From Lytechinus variegatus (Eukaryota > Echinodermata > Echinoidea > Temnopleuroida > Toxopneustidae), in NCBI RefSeq assembly GCF_018143015.1, contig NC_054742.1:59404853-59468852 (forward strand): a stretch of 64,000 nt of DNA, read 5' to 3'. Made by a program: the position numbers and the translations under genes. Below are positions 1-12,700 of this stretch, in pieces; within the stretch, counting starts at the first letter, position 1, and the number at the start of each line of letters is the position of its first letter. Under the pieces are notes generated by a model. It worked only from the letters and a program-made list of their open reading frames with translations. It was not told the origin of the DNA and ran no database searches.

Positions 1-59
1 CTAAACTCAACAATTATGAATATTTTGTCATTGTATTTGTTTTAATGGGAGATTATTAT

Positions 60-215
60 ACTTCAAAGGTTTCATGAGGTGCCCACAAGTTACAACTATG
101 GTAATTTTCCATTATTGCAACTATCATGGTAATAGGAATCAGCAGCCAATTACAATCAACAGTCCATGATAGTTACAATAATTTTCAAGTTACGATAGTT
201 GCTAATGCATGAGAT
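60..215. repeat. Foldback repeat, CAGCAGCCAAT family
   Basis: The stretch carries AACTATGGTAA and AACTATCATGGTAA, a central CAGCAGCCAATTACAATC, then a reverse-complement arm CATGATAGTTACAA. The same layout recurs at 29437-29577, 53221-53344, 54437-54575 and 57795-57978, so it is a dispersed non-autonomous element. This copy is degraded at its ends. Confidence 0.6.
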
Positions 216-450
216 TGAGGAAAGGAATTTATACTGTACACCCTGCAAACGTCGACCTCCTTTAAGTCATATAATCGCCAAACTGGGCATTATTTTAGAC
301 CAGAATATATAAAACATATGTTGATATCACCATAGATTTCTGTGGATCCAAGAGATTTGACTTTGGCAGTCACCTGTATGTTTCATTCATTTCATTTATT
401 TTCCATTAAATACTCAAAACAAATACAATTTTCAATCATAATTGTATCCT

Positions 451-624
451 GGTGGGTGTTTCATGAAGCTGTTCGTAAAGTTAGGCACAACTTTACGTAC
501 CACTGGTGACCTTTCTTGTGCCACACGATATATACCTATGTAGCTTTCTTAGCACCTGAGATCATGTTTCAGTTGTGCGTAAAGTCGTTCGTAACTTTAA
601 AAACAGCTTTATGAAACACCCACC
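451..624. repeat. Foldback MITE, GGTGGGTGTTTCAT family
   Basis: The arms GGTGGGTGTTTCATGAAGC and its near reverse complement GCTTTATGAAACACCCACC enclose GTTCGTAAAGTT-type inner inverted repeats. The total is 174 bp. Relatives lie at 7019-7103, 10079-10125, 43318-43492, 50687-50859 and about 59576-59630. Confidence 0.8.
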
Positions 625-1597
625 TGGAATATTCTGAAGGGAAGGGCGTAAGTTGAATTATAACACATATTCTATTTCATTTCATGTTGTAAAGAATTTC
701 ATTGCGTGATAGAAATAGTTTTAACTTAAATTGTTGTCAGGAAGCCATTTGATGAATCTGTATTAGTTAAGCACAACTTTACCCTTTCCACACTTTGCAA
801 AATATACTGATAACACACTGTACACTATGTAAATAACATAATGGTCTGCATTGTATTCTCAGCACAACAATTTCATGGAGATATCACAAAACTGCTGTAT
901 TTCGTAAATATTCAATAAGAAAACCTTCCACTCACATTTATGCTTTTCATGTTTACTTTGCGTAAAGTTGTATTCGGCTTTTCATATTTGACTCATGATT
1001 AAAAGTTTTGCATAATTTCAGCTCAATGAAACTTTCCTCAGAACTAAAATTATGAATCAGAGTATTAAATCAACTCTCTCTCTCTGTCACAAGCATTGAA
1101 AATGCACAAATACAGGTAAAGAAAAATATGTGATAATGTGCAACATTTATTAAAAATTGTAGCAAGGTCGTTCACATTTCATACTGGATTTGACCAAAAT
1201 CGATATATGATTTTGGTGGAACTAGAGTAATTTGCACTCAGTTCATCGCCCTAAATATTTCAATGCCATGAGGTGGCGGTTCTTCCATCTTTCTATTATT
1301 CAATGAAAACAATTACAAAACATCGATTGTATAAATCCAGTGGGAATATCTAATACTTTTGGCCCAACAAATAGTGATATTGATGACTAATATTCAACAA
1401 AAAATATATACAAAACCAAAAATTTGTACTCATTGACAGTGTAAGGAAAAAAAGTTCCTTGGCACCAACCAAGTTGACATTTTATAGTAATATTAAGAAT
1501 ATAAAACAATGTGATTGATACAGTCGTTTCTAAACACTTGGTTGTCTGTGTAAAACTTTTATCAGATTGAACAGGCCTACCAATATAAAAGTCAAAC

Positions 1598-2130
1598 TTA
1601 AAGGGGAATCCTCCCTAAATTTTTTCTAGGAAATTTTTTTTCGAGTAAAAAGAATAATTAGACAAGTTGATGGGTAAAAGTTTGAACAATATCAGACAAA
1701 CAATATGAAAATTAGAAATGTTAAGATGTTGCAAGAGTTGGTAATCACTATACTAATGGAGACTTCAAATTGGCCGCATTTGTGATGTCACAGTGATGTA
1801 AGGCAAAGGCTACCCTTCTTGGTACTCCAATACAAATAATGGCTAAAACATTTTTTTTTTTCAATAATTTTACCTCAAATTATATTTTTCTTTCATGAGG
1901 ACATATAACAATAGGCTACCTGGGTTATATTTCGATTACCTGTACTGCCCCAGGGAAATATGTACTTGGAGGGAAACCACAAATCCATAATATAGTCTTG
2001 GGGATCTAAATTTTAAAGCAACCATAACTTTCTTACTGCTTGTCCGATTTCTTTCAAAATTTCACCATTCTGTTTTACTTATTTTTCTCCTTTTAATACA
2101 TTTTATGACCAAGGTTGGATTCCCCTTTAA
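1598..2130. repeat. Foldback repeat, TTAAAGGGGAATCC family
   Basis: The left end TTAAAGGGGAATCC is matched by GGATTCCCCTTTAA at the right end, 533 bp apart. The inside includes TGTGATGTCACAGTGATGT and AACTTTCTTACTGC, typical of an abundant echinoid foldback class. A related element is at 32277-32774. Confidence 0.65.
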
Positions 2131-2702
2131 CCTTGAGGCATTAAAACAAAACTTGAATACTGAAAATAATAGCTGGTGATATTGGTATTGAATGGTCTAA
2201 TTTATCCAAGGTTAACCACTAGGCAGACCACTGTTGTAAAGTGCCAGTCACCTTAATCCTATGGTGAAAAGTTTGCAATTATTTTATTATGAAATGAGAA
2301 GGGACAATAAGATTGTACACTGAATTTAGCACATTATCTTATCATGAATATTGAATAATACAAAGAAATCTAGCATTTCATAGAAGCGTCAACTAAAATT
2401 CTTATATAGCATCTTGAACCTGGGTTCAACTACAAGAATACAACCCATCAGAAAACTACTGCAGGGACACGGTTTTAAAGGTGAGCGAGAGCGAATACTC
2501 CCTACCATTCTCCTTAATCCATTTGAGGTAGAACGATTTATCGTTTGCTTAACAAGAGTGTCAGTCAATGATCAAAATGTTAGAGCCAACCTTGAAAAAC
2601 CTCATTCTCAGTCAAGGTTTAAGAAATAACACACAATTACATGGAAGCAAAAAGGCCTGGTGCCAGTGCATTTACAAATGCAAAGAGGATGCAGGATATA
2701 TA

Positions 2703-3521
2703 CAGTGCGTCCCAGAATAAACGAAACCGAGATTTAGCGATCATTTATCATTACTTAATCATAAATAAAATAGACAAATGACCTACCAATTTAAAGCTTA
2801 GAATCTCCTCTTTCATCTGATATTACTTAGCTTATTTCTTATTCACGCATGAGTGAGCAAAAACAATGTGAAGAAAGGATACCAAAATCTCATTTGGCGA
2901 GGGGTATCTGGGTTTCAAAAAGAAAACCACATTTCTGAAAAGTTAAATATCTGCTCTTTAATTTGGTACCTCAATTACAGAAAATGGTCAAGAAATAAAA
3001 AAGTTCTGGTCATTTGAAATAAGGCTTGCATTTCCATAATTTCATGAGATAAACGTGTTTTCACCAGTTTCCCACAGAAGCTTTCACATGGTGAACAAAA
3101 GATTCAATGCATGGCTGATCGTCAACAAAACGGAGTGTCGAGTGAGTTTGAAAGCCAGCCTGGAGAACTTCTTCATTTTATGAAATTATTGAAATTCAAG
3201 CCTTATTTCAAATGACCAGAACTTTCTTATTTCTTGACCATTTTCTGTAATTTAGGTATCAAATTAAAGAGGAGATATTGAACTTTTCAAAAATGTGGTT
3301 TTCTTTTTGAAACCCAGATACCCCCGCCAAATGAGTTTTTGATATCCTTTCTTCAAATTGTATTTGCTCACTCATGCGTGAATGAGAAATAATGTAAGTA
3401 ATATCAGATAAAAGAGGAGATTCTAAGCTTTAAATTGGTAGGTCATTTGTCTATTTTATTTATGATTAAGTAATGATAAATGATCGCTAAATCTCGGTTT
3501 CGTTTTTTCTGGGACGCACTG
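2703..3521. mobile_element. Tc1/mariner-type foldback MITE, 819 bp
   Basis: The ends are CAGTGCGTCCCAGAA and its inverted match CTGGGACGCACTG, flanked on both sides by TA, the Tc1/mariner target duplication. The two arms of roughly 350 bp pair almost throughout (CATTTGTCTATTTTATTTAT, ATTTCAAATGACCAGAAC), leaving a loop of about 120 bp near 3055-3170. No transposase frame remains. Arm similarity looks high, so the element is not very old. Confidence 0.85.
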
Positions 3522-4096
3522 TATAAAAAAAATTGCCATCTGTTGGAACATGCTATGCATTTGTTGTGTACCCGTGACATACTTGTTTCATACACCCGTT
3601 CTTTTCTGTTGTTTTCACAAATTTTATGGAGTGGATGTAAACAGATGGAGTCACCTCCAAGATTTTGCTCATCAGTGGGTCATTTATTTGTCATTTGTGT
3701 CCATCGGCCATTGGGACCGGGCCTTAGAGAAAAATGTAATAGTATAAATGATATGCAGGTGTGAGTGATAATGACTCAAGGTTGTTTACAATGGAGAACG
3801 AATCTTGAGGTAAATGAAAATAATAAATAATGAATTTAACAAAATACTGAAGTACCACACATTGGTCAAATAAAGAGCATTCCCTAAATGTTAAGGACGG
3901 AAATTTCCTAAGTGATTCTGCAGTTAAAATAAGTCCCATTCAGTTGCATTTTTTTCAATTCAGCGATACCTCTTTTAGATGTTTGAACAGTTCAAATGAA
4001 ATCCATGTCATATTCACTGATTTTTGTACAGACTTTATACTTCAGGTAGAATTAAGCAATCAAGAGAGCTGGGCCTCTGCCTGGGGGTAGAGATAT

Positions 4097-4385
4097 TGCC
4101 CGTATTCTGATGTCAGGTCTAACTGTAGTTTAAGTATGTGAAGCTAAAAGTATCAATTTTTTATTAAGTTGTGTGTTTCTTCTGTTTACTGTGCTCTTTC
4201 CTGATTCATTGATGGTAAAGACAAATCGTCTATTTATACTTCCGAGACAATCATGAATGAATTGAGAGCCAATTGAGCTGAAGTATGATATCTCTACTGT
4301 TAGTGATTTATGTAACAATTGGCTATCCATACTTAAACAACTTTAAACCCTAGTCTAAGTTAAACCTGCTATCAGAATACGGGCC
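4097..4385. repeat. Foldback MITE, GCCCGTATTCTGA family
   Basis: The ends GCCCGTATTCTGATGTCAGG and CAGAATACGGGCC are inverted. Inner arms GTTTAAGTATG and CATACTTAAAC also pair. The length is about 289 bp, with no coding capacity. Confidence 0.75.
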
Positions 4386-4750
4386 ATTGAGTTTAAATCC
4401 TTATTTCTCAGACCAAACCAATGTAAATTTTAATCAAATTTTCCAATTTGGTTCACAAAGTTACAACCAATATTCAGAATACATTTACACTGCGGACAAT
4501 TTGCTAAAAATTACGAAGATTTTGAATACAGTGCAGCAATCTTATGATTTGGGGCAATTACGTAAAACAATCTTGTTGGATATCCGACCCAAACCTTTTT
4601 TCTCTCCATTCTTCACTTAATGAGGTTTCCATGACAATCATTTGAAAGCATTACAAATAAGAAGTAGTAACAGAGACTATCCTTTCAGGGGGTCGAACTT
4701 ATGTACTTAATGGGACTTCCCAGTAGTCTGTTGAGTTTACAAATTAGGAT

Positions 4751-4774
4751 GTGTGTGTATATATATATATATAT
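4751..4774. repeat. (TG)n(TA)n microsatellite
   Basis: A TGTGTG run is followed by about nine TA units. Confidence 0.9.
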
Positions 4775-6210
4775 GATTTAATTTTTTTCAGTCACAAGAT
4801 GTTCTATGTAAATTTACGTATTCAAATTAATGAAACTGAACATCACTGAGACTTCTGTAAGTTTATTGATTTGGTGGGAACATCCATATAATCTTACAAG
4901 ATGGCAAATTAATCAGCAAATGTACATGTAAATGAACTTAAGTTATAAATACAGCAACATACATCATGACTTTCCTAATTTCAAGCAATGTAAATAACAT
5001 AGTCAAACCTGTCCTGTCTATTATGGCTAACCAAGGGAAACTGAAAAAGTGACCACTGGGGTCATTCGGATTGCAATTACAGACAGTTTAACAAATGTTT
5101 CTTCCAACTTGGTGAAAATTTTGGTGGCCACTAAAGACATGCTTTCACTTCAGACGGGAATTCCCAAGACAGGTTGACAGCGTAGCTTAAATTATAGGCA
5201 ACTAAAAAGCAAAGGGCCATTGAATGGCATTTACATACAAATATTCACATTTTTACAAAATGTCAGATCAACAATTTCATTTTTAAATACATTTTTTACA
5301 TACAAGTAAGTGAATGGGCATCTGTGCAAACCTGAAGTCTGTCCACCTGACAATCAACTCCTACAAGCATGCTAGGTTTACACGTTAATACTTTGTTAGT
5401 ATATTCCTTTGAACCGAGTATGGAAGCGATGATGATGTCACCATTTTCTTTTTTGCATTTCATAGCTTTTGATACCATTTCTCGGCAGAGAATGACGAAA
5501 AACATCCACAGCCTACATTTGGAGAGAATCATTCCTCATGTGGCCCAATATCTGGCCACATAAGTGCATAATAATCCCCATTAAAATCAGTGTAATTTAC
5601 CTGGTTCTACACAGTAATCAACTAGGCCAATAATACATTTGATTTAATTCATGTCAACGTTGGTGCTTGCAGGTTTTACATCATGCTCCACTGAAATATG
5701 GTATTGACAATGCTGGAATGCACAAAAACAAGTTCAATATCGCACTAAGATATTCTTTATACTTGGAAGAAGAAAATAATGCAACCTAGGAAAACGAAAC
5801 AAAAAGTTACAATCTGTAGGTGAATGCCCTTTCCTCGGAATTCGTAAAAATAAAGTACTAGTAGCCATAGCAATAAATATTCCTTTTGACAGGCCTTGTT
5901 CGTGTTACTTGTGCTTTGTCAAGTTCACAATTTTACAATAGGGACTTGCGATTTGTGCATTCACCAGTGAACTGCTATAAGTGTCTCATAAGCCTCTGCT
6001 TTGTGACCACAGCAAACAAAGTTGGTAGAGCTGAGCACTGCCATACACAGTACATGTGCAAGCAGCTTTTTCAGGACACTGCCTGAGACTGTTGACATGA
6101 CATATGCTCCTGCGAAATTTGCTCTTCTTAATATCTCAGAGGGCATTAGATTAGAGTAAGGATTGTAATAGAGTTTTGGGCTCAGAATAATGTAAAGATA
6201 AGGATTATGA

Positions 6211-6216
6211 TTTATT
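6211..6216 (-). terminator. Candidate HAT1 polyadenylation signal
   Basis: This is the nearest AATAAA on the minus strand downstream of the HAT1 stop that I noticed, implying a 3' UTR of about 580 bp. That UTR would include the foldback element at 6522-6664. No transcript evidence is available. Confidence 0.25.
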
Positions 6217-6521
6217 TAGTTTTGGAGGTTTGGTTATATGTTTGGCTTAACATGCAGGTTTTCCATCGAAGCAATCGTCTCTGGAGTGATTGTTGCCGGA
6301 GCAAATGTCATGGAACCACCTGACCACTAACCTGGTAAAAACTTTCAGGGAACTTTGCATCATCGCCACAAACAGATGATGTAAGGCAACCTAGATTAAC
6401 CTCAGGCATACTCCACGTCTCACATTGCTTCAGTCCACCGACTTAATATGCTGTGAGCACAAAGCAGACTACATCGTTACATAGTACAGTAAACTCTGCA
6501 TAAGTCTCAAAGTCAGACCAA

Positions 6522-6664
6522 GGCCCCATAACACAAATGTTAGCAATTAATCGCTAATTCAAACATTCTGATTGGTTCCTTGTCAGTCGACTGAGCAAAG
6601 TGAGCATTAATTTCGATGAGCCGTTTCAAGCGAATACTCGCTAACCTTTGTGCTACAAGGCTCT
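6522..6664. repeat. Foldback MITE, GGCCCxxTAACACAAA family
   Basis: The left end GGCCCCATAACACAAATG is matched by the inverted right end CTTTGTGCTACAAGGCTC. An internal ATTGGTTCCT box is also present. The same family lies at 43490-43628. The copy probably sits within the HAT1 3' UTR. Confidence 0.7.
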
Positions 6665-6789
6665 GAGTCTTTAAAGCCAAACACGTTTCTATGGTCCTAA
6701 GAGATTCGAATTGAGCAGAGCCACCTGTAGTTCACTCGTAAACATGCAAATCGAAAAGTCCTAAATCAATACCACTGAGAATATTAACA

Positions 6790-9700
6790 TCAGTCGCACA
6801 TTGAGAGACGGTCCAGGACCTTTCGGTAGTCCTCGAGGAGATGCTGGTACCATTTCTCAAGGGTCTGGTGTCTCTCCTCCAGGCTGGTGCCCTCTTCCGC
6901 TGCCGTCAATTCCTCTGGCTTCAGGACCTTCTTGAGCTTCTCATAATCAGCCTTTTGTTTCTGGAAAGACAAACAGAACAGTCACAAAATTGCAGTAATC
7001 AACAAAGAAAATCAGAAGGTGGGTGCTTCGTAAAGCTGTTCAGAAGTTACGAATGACTTTACGCACGACTGGTGATCCTTTCTTGTGCTATAAAGTGATA
7101 TACCCTGAATTACATAACAGACTAATGAAAATAATCTTGAATAATGCTAGCCTATTCATAAATCAGCATTTTGTTCCTGATCAGACAATGACAATTACAA
7201 AAATGGAAGCAATGATCAATCAACATTGTTGCAAACCAATGAAAATAATACAAATAAGAATGTCCTATCTATAAATCATGAATCAACTTAATTTAATTAT
7301 GTGATGAGGTGGTTCACCATTCATTATCATGGAACTTTTGTGTTTTGCTGACCCTTTCAGCCCTATGTAAAGCCAGCAATGCCAACATCTACAATGCATA
7401 TTTGTTCAAAATATTTTCTAGATATGATGGATATTCATGCATTCCTTGTTTTCTTGAAAATTCACTGTGCTTCTCTTTGTTTACTAAGGACATAGTGCAT
7501 ATTACCACAGTATGAAAAATTATATTGATGGATTTCCATACAGTCAAGTGTGACCGGATCATTTGTAACTCTTTGCAAGACAGGGGCACAGAGTCATAAT
7601 GCAGTATATATTATTCTTACACCTGACACCATGCGCATTTCTCTTCTTTCATTTCTTATCTTTCTTTCCACTGACACCTTACTCAGTATTCCTCCATAGC
7701 AAACACACACTCACTTGAAATGGAATATTGAGTCTCTTTTTGACATCAAGTCTGTAGTCCCTAGCTTGCGTTGCGTTACTGTAGTCTGTCGCTTTGAGCC
7801 GTAGGATCTCGTAAACCCTCCTAACTTGTTTCTGCAATCGAAAAATAAAACACTCCTAATAACATATAGTTTTATGTCAGTTATGCAGCCTACATGCATC
7901 ATACACAAGTTCGAAAGGTACTACAGAGAAATGTTTAAAGCAATCTCTGAAAATGTCTCAATTTTTTCTGAAGACAACATATATTTGTGGCAACTGTTGG
8001 AATCTGCTGTATGATTGTGCCAACCACCACCCCCCCAAAAAAAATATTCAGTGTGATTTAATTTCTTTTATCCTTTAAAACATATTGCTCACCAAGAGTA
8101 CTGCTTGGCTTTATAATCATTTGGATGAAGGATGGACAGACCAAAAATCCCCTTAAAATGATGGTTCTGGCAAATTCCAAAGGTGGAGGAGGCATGATAA
8201 AAATGAATCTCCTAGGAGTATATACTCACAACAGTCTCTATCAAGACAAGGATTTTACATAAGCTGAACCCTTCATTATCAAGTTTTCCAGAACATGTTA
8301 AAATCACCTTATTTAGCTTGAGCTTATCAAGAGCTTCCTTCTCCATGGCACTGCAGAATCCTTTGACAAGGCTCTCCGATGAAAAGGCAGGGAGTTTAGC
8401 ACAGGCCCTGCAGTCAACGAAGTCTCTTAGTCGCACAAAATCCTCGGATGGCTCTTCAACTGTAAATCAATGTAAAAATGAGGAGTAATGAAACATGAAC
8501 ATTTAAGCAGTAATAATAATACCAATATCCCTTGTCAATATTGTTAGATATATCTAATCACATCTATGTGCATACTCGGACCAATTTTGAAGTTGATCCA
8601 TCATATGGTTCTTTAGTCACATCACTAGAATATGGGATGGATGAACAGACGAACGCAAAACACAATGCCTCCAGCAACCAGCAGGCATAAATATGCAGAC
8701 AGCACTACCAACATTTGAAGGTGTTGATTTTTATCATTTCCCCGAAATATACAAAGATCGTTTCCACTAGTTTGTGTGTAATTGAATATGATCTCTTTAA
8801 ATTCTCAGCAAACTACTCTCTGAAAAGTGACTATTCAAAGCTTAGAACCAATACAAATTAAATCAATGTGACTACTATTATTCTTTTTTCCCCAATACAA
8901 AGGAAAGCAAAAACAAAACATAATCATGTTCAAATAAAAAAAAGACATCTTTGGCAAATGAAAGCAGCACTTTCATTCAAGGCTGGCCTTGACTCAAGGA
9001 AAATTATGTGGCCTCTACCTTGGCCTTGGGCCCTTGCGGTAAATCCTTGGAAAAGCCAAGACAAAGCTGGATAAGGCCAAGTAATACTTCAGAAATAACA
9101 TAATGATAAATAAGTCAATAGATCTATATATTTTTATGGTGTAGTGTTGTCATCCTCAAGCCTGGTCTTTGAGGCTGACCTCAAAGACAATTACCACTGT
9201 AGTGACAACACTGTTTCCTCACCTGTGATATCAAGAATCTCAGGGAATGTCCTGAAATCTGCATACATGGTCTCTAAGAATCGAGCTCCGTGGCCTTGTC
9301 TTTGGAATGGAGGGAGGATCAGGGCTTGACTGAAACAAGACAAAGAGTAAATAATTACATTACCAAACAAATGATTTTTTTACATGAGAGATAATATCCA
9401 ATAACCCAAATCCACTTCAAAGTTGGGAAATCACTGAATAATTCACTCAGACTCTTATAAAAATTAGAAATTTAATCTACAAAGATTGAACTTAAACAAT
9501 TGATGAGAATCATAGGCCTGAATTCACAAAGGTGGTCTTGAATCTGAGATTTTAAACTATTGTTCATCCAGATTTCATACATCTTTATCAGAGCGGATAG
9601 CAAGAATGCATCCAGTAATGACGGATGCTTGTTACTACATTAGTTGAATGTTAATGGAAATTAATCAAAACGAACAGCAGACTCATGATTGCTCTAACCA

Positions 9701-12700
9701 AGCGTCAATTATTATTTTGTTAAAATTATGTTTTTCATTACCACACTTATTCTGAATATACCCACTGAATTAAAATCTGAAAAATAGTATAAACCATGAA
9801 TTGAAACCAATTATTCAAAACCACCTCTTGTAAATCATATTTTGGCCATAATCATTGAGAATCTATAGACCTTCTGCATTGTTGCCATTGCGCTGCCATG
9901 TTATCAGTCAGTGCCACTGCCTTGCAAGCGATGGTGATCTGCAGCTGGCGCATCTCTAACAACCCTGTTTATGCGTATTCCTACAGCCTCTGAGGGACAG
10001 TGCAATTAGATTATGACACCACATACAGTAAGGCCTATTTTGATTCAGCATCCATGATATGGTCTCCATTCATACGTCATGTTGTGCGTAACTTACAAAC
10101 AACTTTTAAAAATAACACCCAGTTTCCAGAATGATTAACCAGATCAAAGATGCACTCACCTAATCCTAGGTCTGATCTTGTCAGGATAGGCATAATACCT
10201 GTACACCGTTGAGTAGCCTGCTGTCGTGTATCGCTTTGTTCCTTCATAGGGATATCGTTCAAAGCTGCAAGAATAAGGATATATTTTAGTGTTAGGAGAG
10301 GTGGCACTTCGAATGAAAACAGTCTCCTAGTTATTGTGAGGGGAAAAAGTCCCCCAAACAGACAAACTGAAAATATGTTGCCTCTGGCAAACAGCTACTG
10401 TGGGTAAGGGCTCCTTGTTGTCAGTGGTCGCCACCAGATGAAACTTATTACCATTCAAAACATCCAATCGGCACTCAATGCAATATCACATCTGCCTGAC
10501 CGTCACAAATTTCCCCGCTGACAAAGAAAATGATATGAAATCACACTTAAAAACCCTGAAAACTGTACTTTTTGTCCCCCCCCCCTGAATATTTGCGGCA
10601 AGATGGCGGGTCAACTCCTATGATAAAGTGACAACCTTATTTTAATAAGACTTAATAGCTTGAACTCACATTGTGTAGTACATCCATCTCTCGTCATCCA
10701 CATCAATGTAGGAGGATCCATCCACAAACCACCATAGCAATGTTTGTAGGTGCGAGTGATACTCCCTAAACCCTGGCGTCATGATGCTACTCTTGTAGAT
10801 CTCAAAATGCCTTGAGGTGCCCTGAGCTTCGTCTGTGATGGAGTAAGAATGGAGAAGGTCGCCCATCGGTTGGAAGCCGACGTCGTCCTCCAGGCTCATC
10901 ACGAACCGATCTAGGTTATCCATGGGTGTTATCTCCAGCTTCTCCACAATGGGTTTGAGAATAGGATCCGCCTGGTGAGATATGAGAGAGAGAGAACAAT
11001 GTAACTATTATTTCTCCATAATGATCATAACGACCAAGTTTATGAATGACATAGATTCAGGAATAAGATAGAACATGATACAACAATGGAACAATCACCT
11101 TTCAATAATAATCTTAATGACCACGTTTCTGCATGGTATGTGCACTATATAGGACTGAATAAAATTATTATAATTATTATTACAAGGATGAAACAATCAC
11201 ACTGTCCAATAAAATCAAGACAAAGTTTCTGAATGACAAGCATACACGAGTATACAAGAATATGATACAAGAATTTAATGATTATTTTTCAATAAACTTA
11301 ATGACCAAGTTTATGAATGACATGAATACAGGGGAAACAGCAAGGTATTTTGTCAGGGGAGAAGACAAGGTTTGTAGTTTTTACTACTCTTCATTCTGCC
11401 GTTTTCTTCTTTCCCCAATTTTTTTTCCCTTCTTTATGGGCCTTTTTTAACCAACAAATTTGGCAGTGGACTAAATGAGACTTAGTCATAGTGTGGTGTA
11501 CCGTAAACCAAACCACAACTAGACCAAATCGATGCACCTCCAAATAGAATCAGCCCTTGTGATATCAGACTTTCTGAGTCGTAGATCAACTTTTTGTTGA
11601 CCAAATGAATATAAACAAATTACACTCACCTGCACACCTTCAAATTTCTTAGGATTGACTTTCTCTTCAAATGTGTATGTGAGATAATGTGTTAGCTTAG
11701 CGGCTGACAGGTACAACTGTACTTTTAATCCTTTGTATCCAAAGACTGTTTCACTGAAAAATATTGATAATCATATTTACAATATGATGATATTGAATAA
11801 TAATAAATACAACTTTAAAAGAATATATTCATTATGATTATCATTATCAAATATAAGTTTTCATATGATATGAAATTAATTACTGATACAAAAAATACTG
11901 TAAATTCATCTTAGAATTCGGCATTGACTCATAAAGACTACCCCCCCAAAAAAGGATTATTGATCACTTAAAACATGTGATCAACATAAGTTTAAGACTT
12001 TAAGGACTTAAAAATGTCTTTAACCATTGAACATATATTCACATAAGTATAAAACATATTATTCAAAGACTTGAGCCTTGGGCATAGAGGTAAATGTGAA
12101 TTGGTTTCTCTAGAGGTCAGATCCTTACACTTGTTAAAAATCCCCATTTCTCATGATTTCAGAATACTTGATGAGAATTTAAATACAACTTACTTGTCAC
12201 CAAAGATTTGATGGGTGAAGGTAGGAGTAAATGACCTTGTAGAATCCTCAATATCCTCCTTAGAGCGGACTAAATGGGTTTAAAAAAGAACATTTAAATG
12301 GTGAACTGTGTTTTGATTGTACATAGATGTAGAAAGACTTGAAATGAGTTATATGTAACAGCATTAAAAACTTGAACATCAAATTTAGTGCTTTTAAACT
12401 CTATCCTTTGAATGAAATTACTGCCCACCTTTACAATTAAAAAAAAATAAATTGCACTTGTTTTATTTTATGTTAGCCTTATCTAATGATAAAGAGGTGA
12501 AGAAAGTGGCAATATTATTCCACAAGGATTTATGGTGGAAGGTATTAGAGCAGGCAGTATGGGAATATAAAAAGATGCAGTTTTTGTGCAGCCTCATTGC
12601 ATAACTCAGGAACTTGAACTTACCTAATTTCATTTCTATGACATCATTAGCTCTACAAATAAACTCCTCCAATGCACTCCTCATGCTATCCATATTGTTA

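Larger units (their letters stand above)
1..6210. other. Left flank: repeat-rich, no gene recognised
   Basis: No open frame here resembles a known protein or shows splice-flanked coding character. The stretch holds several foldback elements listed separately (about 60-215, 451-624, 1598-2130, 2703-3521, 4097-4385), a TA microsatellite and otherwise unique AT-rich DNA. Part of the right end may be HAT1 3' UTR. Confidence 0.6.

Noticed and set aside
5296-5532. 78-codon minus-strand frame downstream of HAT1
   Set aside because: No recognisable domain, no splice partner found, and overlapping frames are equally open.
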